Positions 1-4,282 of a stretch of DNA of 6,726 nucleotides are shown one piece after another. The stretch is taken from the NCBI GenBank assembly GCA_003695455.1, contig RFJF01000449.1, positions 1 to 6,726 of the forward strand. The letters are read 5' to 3'. The position numbers were made by a program, and so were the translations under genes. The notes under the pieces are model-generated. The model did no database searches and was not told the origin of the DNA. It saw only the letters and a list, made by a program, of their open reading frames with translations. How positions within the stretch are numbered: position 1 is the first letter of the stretch; each line of letters starts with the position of its first letter. This DNA is from Chloroflexota bacterium. Lineage in GTDB: Bacteria; Chloroflexota; Anaerolineae; 4572-78; J111.

Positions 1-124
1 CGCCGGCCACACCGGCAATCATGCCCCATTTGAACAGATTGCGGCGGACGGGGTCAAACGAGAACAGCCCTTTTTCGTCCTGCTGTTGAAACCGGTTGGG
101 ATTAAGTTTGCGTTTTTTTGCCAT
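1..124 (-). CDS. N-terminal fragment of a probable membrane-anchored protein (cut by window edge)
   Basis: An ATG at 124..122 opens a frame that stays open to the left edge, giving 41 residues. The first 30 or so are hydrophilic and Lys/Arg/Gln-rich (it begins MAKKRKLNPNRF). They are followed by NLFKWGMIAGVAG, which looks like the start of a hydrophobic segment after a positively charged stretch, as in a protein with a cytoplasmic tail and a membrane anchor. The Shine-Dalgarno match is weak (GAAG about 8 bases upstream). The codons after ATG form a run of seven A. The gene lies 97 bases downstream of the LysM/M23 gene on the same strand, so co-transcription is possible but not shown. The family cannot be recognised from this fragment. 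That it is a real coding start is likely; the membrane anchor is an inference. Confidence 0.65.
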   Translation of the reverse strand, partial: MAKKRKLNPNRFQQQDEKGLFSFDPVRRNLFKWGMIAGVAG

Positions 125-140
125 CAGTCAACTTCTTTGG

Positions 141-176
141 GTTCATAGAGTTCATAGAGTTTGTGGAGTTTGTGGA
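141..176. repeat. 9-bp tandem repeat, two variants each present twice
   Basis: Four consecutive 9-base units are visible: GTTCATAGA, GTTCATAGA, GTTTGTGGA, GTTTGTGGA, followed by a decayed unit beginning GTTG. Each variant is exactly duplicated. The array sits between the stop of the LysM/M23 gene and the start of the next gene on that strand, so it would lie in their shared spacer or leader. Length variation by slipped replication is plausible. No function is assigned. Confidence 0.85.
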
Positions 177-190
177 GTTGGGCGGGTTTG

Positions 191-219
191 GTCATTCGTT
201 GTTGTTCATTGTTCGTTGA
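191..219. repeat. T/G-rich degenerate simple repeat
   Basis: This stretch repeats short words built from TTCGTTG, GTTG and TTCATTG (TTCGTTG occurs at 195-201 and again at 212-218). It continues the simple-sequence character of the 9-bp array just before it. It lies directly downstream of the LysM/M23 stop codon. No stem or T-tract typical of an intrinsic terminator is visible here. Confidence 0.5.
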
Positions 220-221
220 AA

Positions 222-1544
222 TCAGGGAATTGATTCCCGGACCCATTGCAGGGGGTTGACGGCAATTCCGTTGAGCCGGACCTCCCAGTGCAAGTGTGGG
301 CCGGTAACCAGCCCGGTGCCGCCCACGTACCCAATCAAATCGCCCTGCTGCACCTCCTGCCCTTCGGTGACAACAATCTGGCTTTGATGCCAGTAGTTGC
401 TGTACAAGCGCAGCCCGTGGTCAATGACCACGGCATTGCCGCGCACCGTGAGCGGCCGGGCCAGCACTACCCGGCCCGCCGCCGGCGCGTAAATGGGAGT
501 GCCGCTGCCGCCAAAATCGGTGCCCGCGTGGAAGCTGAGTTCGTCGCTGTTGTTGTAGGTGCGGCGGGTGCCAAAATAGCTGGTGATGCGTACATCGTTG
601 CCGGCAATGGGATACCAGAACGGGCCGGACCAGCGCGGGCGCGGGGTAACCTGCGTCCACAGGTTGACCAGCATGTCTCGTTCTGCGGCCAGTGTTTGCG
701 GGTTGAGCAGTTGCGAGCGGGTGTCATCCAGTTGGATGGCCTCAAATCCGTACGGCCCCTCAATGACCGAAACCGGTTCAACGTGGCTGGCGGTGCTGCC
801 GTCGGGGCGGGTGGCGGTCAGAATGATGGGGTAACTGTTGGGCTGCAACAGCGCGTGAACGGCAGTGATGGCCCACAAGCCGCCCGTGCCGTCGCTGTTA
901 AAAATGAGTGGCTGGCCCTCAAAGCTGCCGCTGACGGTAGCCGGCTCAGCCAGCGATACGTACACGGTCAGCGTGCGCCCCTGAATGATGGTGCTTTCAG
1001 ACAGCGAGACTGACTCGAACGGTGGCGGCAGCGCGCCGGGTGTGGGCAGCGGCCCGATTGGGATGTTGAGCGTTTGCCCCACCTGAATCACGTCGGGGTT
1101 GGGCAGGCTGTTGGCCAGCACCAGATTGCCCACCGGCACACCGTAGGTTTGGGCAATGCTGTACAGCGTTTCGCCGGGTTGAACCGTGTGCTGTGTGCCG
1201 GACAGCGGCAATTGCAGTAACGGTGTGGGCGTGGGCGGCGGCGTTGGGGTGGGGGCCGGAACGCCGGGCAGCGTTAATTTTTGGCCCGGAAAAATGAGGG
1301 AGGGGTTGAACAGGTGGTTGGCCTGCAAAATTTCTAGCGGTGACAGGTTGTATTTAAATGCAATGCCCATCAGGGTGTCGCCGGGTTGGACGGTGTAGAC
1401 CAACTCTGGGTTTGGCGGGGGGGCGGCAAGAGCAGCCGGGGCGGGCCAAAGGGCTATCGCCAGCAGAAAAATCGTCAGTTTGATTATATTTTGGCTGCAA
1501 ATCATGTGGTTGCCCCGAAAGGTGTGGGTACATTTTAATCGCAT
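222..1544 (-). CDS. Secreted LysM and M23-family peptidoglycan metallopeptidase
   Basis: A 440-residue exported cell-wall hydrolase; M23 enzymes cut peptide cross-links in peptidoglycan using zinc. A hydrophobic signal segment spans about residues 20-40 with a likely cleavage after ALA (38-40). LysM domains lie at about 49-94 and 119-162 (both contain TVQPG followed by D/E-T-L), separated by a Pro/Thr linker (95-108). Residues 176-262 are beta-rich and Ig-like in appearance, with no firm family. The M23 domain covers about 318-434. Zinc ligands H339 and D343 (HAGTD) and H419 of HLH (417-419) are present, with H386 in the usual YxH position, so the enzyme should be active. The start is uncertain: Met14 (ATG at 1505..1503) gives a more typical signal peptide, and neither ATG has a good ribosome-binding site. 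LysM domains imply binding to wall glycan. I recognise the family but not a specific gene name. Confidence 0.93.
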   Translation of the reverse strand: MRLKCTHTFRGNHMICSQNIIKLTIFLLAIALWPAPAALAAPPPNPELVYTVQPGDTLMGIAFKYNLSPLEILQANHLFNPSLIFPGQKLTLPGVPAPTPTPPPTPTPLLQLPLSGTQHTVQPGETLYSIAQTYGVPVGNLVLANSLPNPDVIQVGQTLNIPIGPLPTPGALPPPFESVSLSESTIIQGRTLTVYVSLAEPATVSGSFEGQPLIFNSDGTGGLWAITAVHALLQPNSYPIILTATRPDGSTASHVEPVSVIEGPYGFEAIQLDDTRSQLLNPQTLAAERDMLVNLWTQVTPRPRWSGPFWYPIAGNDVRITSYFGTRRTYNNSDELSFHAGTDFGGSGTPIYAPAAGRVVLARPLTVRGNAVVIDHGLRLYSNYWHQSQIVVTEGQEVQQGDLIGYVGGTGLVTGPHLHWEVRLNGIAVNPLQWVRESIP

Positions 1545-1571
1545 CCATCAATTTTCGCCAGTGGGTGACAT

Positions 1572-1599
1572 AAAAAAACCGCCGGATTTTCCGGCGGTT
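1572..1599 (-). terminator. Intrinsic terminator of the two-gene unit
   Basis: Read on the minus strand, AACCGCCGGA and TCCGGCGGTT form a perfect 10-bp stem (1599..1590 with 1586..1577) around a 3-base loop. It is followed by a run of seven T (1578..1572, slightly overlapping the stem). It lies 34 bases beyond the stop of the 138-residue gene and should end that transcript. The T-tract also sits only 27 bases upstream of the first possible start of the LysM/M23 gene, so that gene needs its own promoter or read-through. Confidence 0.93.
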
Positions 1600-1632
1600 G
1601 GATTGCGACAGAACGTTTGCGTTGTCAGGTTA

Positions 1633-2049
1633 TCAGCGAACGGGTTTGATGCCTTTGTACACCTGACGCCGGCCAATGGTGCGCAAAATCATTTCCGGTG
1701 ATTTTTTTTGCGTGACCTCAAAAAGTTCCTGCGGAGTAAGCGGGGCGTTATTGTTGGCAATAAAAGCTCTGAAAATTGCGGTGGTCAGCGGTACCCGGCT
1801 GTCAAAAAATTCCGGGTCGTTGGGGCAATTTTTGTGAATAACGTGCCACAGGCTGTCAATTGTAAAAACTTCGCCAGTGTCCGGGCTGATCCAGTCAAAG
1901 GTTTGGCCTTCGGAATCGGCGGCTTCTTCGCGGCAGCCTTCGCAGAGGTGGCCCTGCAGAAAGGCGCGCAGGTTTTGGCCTTTTTGTTGCCACCATGAAA
2001 AATCAATATGAAATTTTGTATCGAGAGTTGGTTTTGTGTATTTTGCCAT
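1633..2049 (-). CDS. Conserved-looking hypothetical protein, 138 aa, Cys/His-containing
   Basis: I do not recognise the family. The protein is soluble, with no signal or membrane segment. A central group HLCEGC (H34, C36, C39) plus H69, H72 and C75 (HVIHKNC) could bind a metal such as zinc; this is an inference from residue spacing. The C-terminal part, about residues 88-130, looks helical and winged-helix-like (IFRAFIANNNAPLTPQELF, then an R-rich end). Translation ends with tandem stops TGA TAA. The start ATG at 2049..2047 lies 11 bases after the stop of the upstream 530-residue gene, and an in-frame TAA just before it excludes a longer start. The only purine-rich ribosome site is GAAGGA 15 bases upstream, inside the end of the preceding gene. 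The two genes very likely share one transcript and perhaps a function. Confidence 0.85.
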   Translation of the reverse strand: MAKYTKPTLDTKFHIDFSWWQQKGQNLRAFLQGHLCEGCREEAADSEGQTFDWISPDTGEVFTIDSLWHVIHKNCPNDPEFFDSRVPLTTAIFRAFIANNNAPLTPQELFEVTQKKSPEMILRTIGRRQVYKGIKPVR

Positions 2050-2060
2050 AGATTATTCAA

Positions 2061-3653
2061 TCAATCCTTCAGATTGGGATCGTATGTCCAGTAGCCGTGA
2101 TTCATTGGAATGAAACAGGCGTGAGAAACCAGTTCCTGAAAAATGGGGCCGGGGCCTACGCGTCGCATGACGTTAATGGCGCTGTATAGCGTTTTGGCAT
2201 GGACGGTGCTTTGCGGATTCAGTTTTGAAAGTTCCGGAAACAGGTTGCAGATTAAGTGGTACAGCGGCGTTTCACGTTCTTCTGCGCTGACCCACAATTT
2301 TTCAGTTTCATCCGGGGTGGCGTCACTGATCATCATGAGTTCATCGTATTTGCAGTTGAGCGCCGAAGGATTCATTTGAAAGGTGAGTTTTTTGTTGGTT
2401 ACCCGCGCCATCCGAACCCAGTCTCGTTGGGTACGGGTGGCCTGATAATCAACAATAACCTGCATCGGGTTGTCGGTGCGTTTTAAGGTGATGTACGCTC
2501 CAACCGGCAGTTTGTTCTTTTTGTACCAGGCATCCAGCCCAAACACATAGTTAAAATCAGATACTGTCCAGCCGGGAAAAGTATTGCCGGTTCGCCCGTC
2601 AACAAATTCAAACAAAACCGGGTTGTAGTTGCTGGCAGGGAAAAGATGTTGAGTTTTAGGGGTAATTGGCAGCGTTCCCACGCGCCAGTGCGGGTAGTTG
2701 AGGACAATGGTCACCGTTTTGGCGTTGGGGTCGGCGGGCGCAGCGTCGTCGGGGTGGGTGGTTTCATCATCAATATCAGACAGCAGGGCCAGCAGGTCGT
2801 CATCAAAATCAGCGACATCGTAATTGGCGTAGGTGGTTTGCAACCGGCGGGGCGGGTGGGTGACCTCCGGCGGCTCAATCCGCTCAAGGTACCACAGCAC
2901 CTGGCCGGTAGGCCCAACATCCACAAAACGTTCATCGTTGGCCAATTGATAATTTACCGAGAAACGGGTCACTTCAGACACAGTTTCGCCTGGTTGCAGA
3001 ATGCCCATTTGCTCAATTAAATCATCAACGGCCAGCGGACCCTGGTTGATGTCAATGGCTGCATCGGCAATGTTGAACAAGCCTTCGTGAAATTCCGGCA
3101 GGGCGTCTTTGAGAAAGAATTTGTCCTGAAAGCGCACAAAATCGTCGCTCTGGGTTAAGGCGCGGCTGACAGCATTAACAATGGATTTTTTGTAGGTTTG
3201 GTACAATTCTTCCGGCGAGGCCAGCCCTTGCAAATTTGCCAGGCTGTAGTCACTGGTGTTGAGCAGATGGTCGTGCGGAAAACCGGCGGCAAATTCTTTG
3301 GGCGGCCCTCCGTTGCCCATATCTACGGCAATAACCGTAAACGTGCCGTATTCGGGGTGATGTCCCTGCCGTGAGGCCACGACTTTCCCGGTAGCAAAAT
3401 CCAGCGCGGGAAAAATAATGGTTTCATCAATGTCATACGTCTCTTTGGGCTGGTACAGCCGGCCGGCCTGCAAATCAGTTCTACGGGCCAGTTCTTCTTC
3501 ATCACAGTGATGTTTTACCAGCGAGATTGCCAGTTCATCCAGACTTACAGGTTGGTTAAGCTCAAGAATTTGGTTGTAGATGGTTTCCAAATCTTTGGTG
3601 TTAACCTTAAATTGTTTTTGCCAGTATTCGGCGGTTTGAGTTTTTCGCTGCAT
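2061..3653 (-). CDS. Unrecognised 530-aa protein with several winged-helix-like segments
   Basis: No family can be named with confidence. No signal peptide or membrane segment is seen, so it is probably cytoplasmic. An N-terminal helical region (about 18-60) resembles a winged helix and is followed by a beta-rich module (about 66-110, FPALDFATGKVV). Residues about 190-260 resemble the HARE-HTH domain of RNA polymerase delta: a helix pair, GPLAVDDLIE, then ERFVDVG...VLWYLER. This is followed by an acidic linker (282-309), the same order as in delta. A globular region (about 312-430) is unassigned. Residues about 484-526 (PGPIFQELV, ending GYWTYD) look like another winged helix. A strong promoter lies 52 bases upstream of the ATG, and the 138-residue gene follows after 11 bases. 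The domain resemblances are judged by eye and are inference; a role in transcription is possible but unproven. Confidence 0.88.
   Translation of the reverse strand: MQRKTQTAEYWQKQFKVNTKDLETIYNQILELNQPVSLDELAISLVKHHCDEEELARRTDLQAGRLYQPKETYDIDETIIFPALDFATGKVVASRQGHHPEYGTFTVIAVDMGNGGPPKEFAAGFPHDHLLNTSDYSLANLQGLASPEELYQTYKKSIVNAVSRALTQSDDFVRFQDKFFLKDALPEFHEGLFNIADAAIDINQGPLAVDDLIEQMGILQPGETVSEVTRFSVNYQLANDERFVDVGPTGQVLWYLERIEPPEVTHPPRRLQTTYANYDVADFDDDLLALLSDIDDETTHPDDAAPADPNAKTVTIVLNYPHWRVGTLPITPKTQHLFPASNYNPVLFEFVDGRTGNTFPGWTVSDFNYVFGLDAWYKKNKLPVGAYITLKRTDNPMQVIVDYQATRTQRDWVRMARVTNKKLTFQMNPSALNCKYDELMMISDATPDETEKLWVSAEERETPLYHLICNLFPELSKLNPQSTVHAKTLYSAINVMRRVGPGPIFQELVSHACFIPMNHGYWTYDPNLKD
2065..2070 (-). 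promoter_or_regulatory. Distant ribosome-binding site of the 138-aa gene
   Basis: On the minus strand GAAGGA lies within the last codons of the 530-residue gene, 15 bases before the ATG of the 138-residue gene. This is longer than the usual 5-10 bases. The same hexamer precedes the upstream gene at a nearly identical distance. No closer purine-rich site exists. Confidence 0.4.
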
Positions 3654-3667
3654 CAGGATTGGGGAGT

Positions 3668-3673
3668 TCCTTC
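3668..3673 (-). promoter_or_regulatory. Distant ribosome-binding site of the 530-aa gene
   Basis: GAAGGA on the minus strand, separated by 14 bases (ACTCCCCAATCCTG) from the ATG at 3653. It is the only Shine-Dalgarno-like sequence in the roughly 45-base leader predicted from the promoter. The long spacing matches that of the second gene in the unit. Confidence 0.45.
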
Positions 3674-3704
3674 ACACAAAAATTTCCAGATTTTTAACCC
3701 CAAA

Positions 3705-3733
3705 ATTATACTCGTGTTCAAATGGCTTGACAA
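3705..3733 (-). promoter_or_regulatory. Sigma70-type promoter of the two-gene unit
   Basis: On the minus strand a -35 TTGTCA (3733..3728) is followed by exactly 17 bases and a perfect -10 TATAAT (3710..3705). Transcription would start near 3698, leaving a leader of about 45 bases before the ATG at 3653. The match (11 of 12 consensus bases at optimal spacing) predicts strong constitutive expression by the housekeeping sigma factor. No operator-like inverted repeat is evident around it. Confidence 0.82.
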
Positions 3734-3814
3734 ATTGCCTGTTTTTCTGAGTAATTCCTGTTCATTTTGCCATTCACATTCATATTTGGAGAGTAAAACT
3801 GTATCGTACGCCAT

Positions 3815-3853
3815 AAAAAAAGTACGCCCACCTGGGAGGAAGTGAGCGCACTT
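3815..3853 (-). terminator. Intrinsic terminator of the candidate small RNA
   Basis: In minus-strand RNA, AAGUGCGCUCAC (3853..3842) pairs with GUGGGCGUACUU (3831..3820) over 12 bp around a 10-base loop, ending in a run of U (3821..3815). Two pairs are G.U wobbles. On the plus strand the same two positions would be A-C mismatches, so the hairpin is stable only as minus-strand RNA. It lies about 80 bases before the promoter of the two-gene unit. Confidence 0.85.
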
Positions 3854-3856
3854 TCA

Positions 3857-3984
3857 TATATTCTGTTGCGTCTAAAATATTGAGGAAATTTTTTCCAGCG
3901 TCAGTCAGGCCGATAATTTTTAGAGGCTTTTATGGTTGGCTGTGGGTGCAGCCAATATGGGAGGGCTTGACGCAACAGATTATA
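3857..3984. repeat. Inverted repeat, 16-bp arms, 128 bp end to end
   Basis: The left arm (3857-3872) and right arm (3969-3984) are inverted copies with one mismatch. The core TCTGTTGCGTC is 11 bases of perfect identity and the outer ends read TATA. I interpret the arms as the closing stem of the small RNA. The TA at each outer end and the short length would also fit a miniature inverted-repeat element, which only copies elsewhere in the genome could settle. Confidence 0.8.
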
Positions 3985-4001
3985 AGCTACGTTGATAATA
4001 T

Positions 4002-4051
4002 ATCATAGCACAATAAGTTTTGTCTGTAAAGTTAGCGTAAATTTTTTTTTT
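4002..4051 (-). promoter_or_regulatory. Extended -10 promoter with UP-like A-tract, driving the small RNA
   Basis: On the minus strand a -35 TTTACA (4030..4025) is followed by 17 bases and TATGAT (4007..4002), preceded by TGC, the extended -10 motif. A run of ten A followed by TTT (4051..4039) lies about 45-57 bases before the predicted start, where UP elements bind the alpha subunit of RNA polymerase. The combination is typical of strong promoters for stable RNAs. It points away from the ABC transporter gene. Confidence 0.72.
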
Positions 4052-4070
4052 AGAGCAGATTAAATGTTGT

Positions 4071-4099
4071 TTGCTCACTCTCAAGTGCCGTGCTACACT
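4071..4099 (+). promoter_or_regulatory. Probable promoter of the ABC exporter gene
   Basis: TTGCTC (4071-4076), a 17-base spacer and TACACT (4094-4099), with TGC just before the -10 (extended -10 motif). The start would be near 4106, giving a leader of about 177 bases. The hexamers are only moderate matches, so this call is less secure than the two minus-strand promoters. It is back to back with the small-RNA promoter, about 40 bp away. Confidence 0.5.
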
Positions 4100-4105
4100 C
4101 CCCTG

Positions 4106-4282
4106 AAATGTTGAATTATGAATTGAAAATTGAGAATTGTGAATGAATGTGCTCTGAAAATACGGTAGACAGCGAACGCCCAATTACGAGCGACGAGTGC
4201 ACCTTTCTGCAACTTGCTGCCTGCCGGATTTTTATTCAAGGTTGCCGCGCCGCAGGCGCTTTCACACTCATGAGAAATCATT
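4106..4282 (+). other. Long untranslated leader region before the ABC exporter
   Basis: No supported gene lies here. The stretch holds the AT-rich repeat at 4111-4146 and a small GC hairpin GCGCC-GCA-GGCGC (4247-4259) about 23 bases before the ATG. No known riboswitch core was recognised. A 64-codon frame starting at 4147 overlaps the exporter start but lacks a ribosome-binding site. The hairpin is too small to be called a terminator and has no T-tract. Confidence 0.4.
4111..4146. repeat. Degenerate AT-rich simple repeat
   Basis: Repeated variants of AATT plus a short TGA/GAA spacer: TTGAATTATGAATTG, AAAATTGAG, AATTGTGAATGAATG. The period is about 8-10 bases and imperfect. It resembles the simple repeats beside the left-hand genes in being short-period and intergenic. 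No function is assigned. Confidence 0.6.

Larger units (their letters stand above)
3815..3995 (-). ncRNA. Candidate structured small RNA, about 180 nt, family unknown
   Basis: A predicted start near 3995 (from the promoter at 4002-4030) and a strong terminator at 3853-3815 frame a transcript of about 180 bases. I find no convincing open reading frame in it on this strand. Its body is closed by a long-range stem: 3984..3969 pairs with 3872..3857, 15 of 16 positions. About 96 bases lie inside, with a local hairpin TTGGCTG/CAGCCAA (3955..3949 with 3942..3936, loop CACCCA) and a smaller GGAAA/TTTCC hairpin near 3896-3884. Length and layout recall 6S RNA, but the interior does not fold by eye into the single rod with a central bubble expected of 6S, so I do not assign it. 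It could instead be an attenuated leader for the two-gene unit, although that unit has its own promoter downstream. All structure was found by eye. Confidence 0.6.

Noticed and set aside
141..219. CRISPR-like array
   Set aside because: The units are 9 bases and contiguous with no spacers; it is a simple tandem repeat.
246..1013. Long plus-strand open frame (255 codons) opposite the LysM/M23 gene
   Set aside because: It is antisense to a gene with clear domains and has low-complexity Val/Gly/Ala/Gln composition with no motifs. It is a shadow of the GC-rich coding strand.
3815..3995. Naming the small RNA as 6S RNA (ssrS)
   Set aside because: Length and closing stem fit, but I could not fold the interior into a long rod with a central bubble, and no neighbouring gene supports it. 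A covariance-model search is needed before naming.
3817..4008. Plus-strand open frame across the small-RNA region (reads in part RPIIFRGFYGWLWVQPIW)
   Set aside because: It looks somewhat protein-like, but it has no ATG or well-placed GTG start and no usable ribosome site in frame, and promoter, terminator and wobble evidence favour minus-strand RNA. Kept only as a possible decayed remnant.
4247..4259. GC hairpin GCGCC-GCA-GGCGC before the exporter as a terminator or riboswitch
   Set aside because: Only 5 bp, with no T-tract and no conserved aptamer pattern around it.
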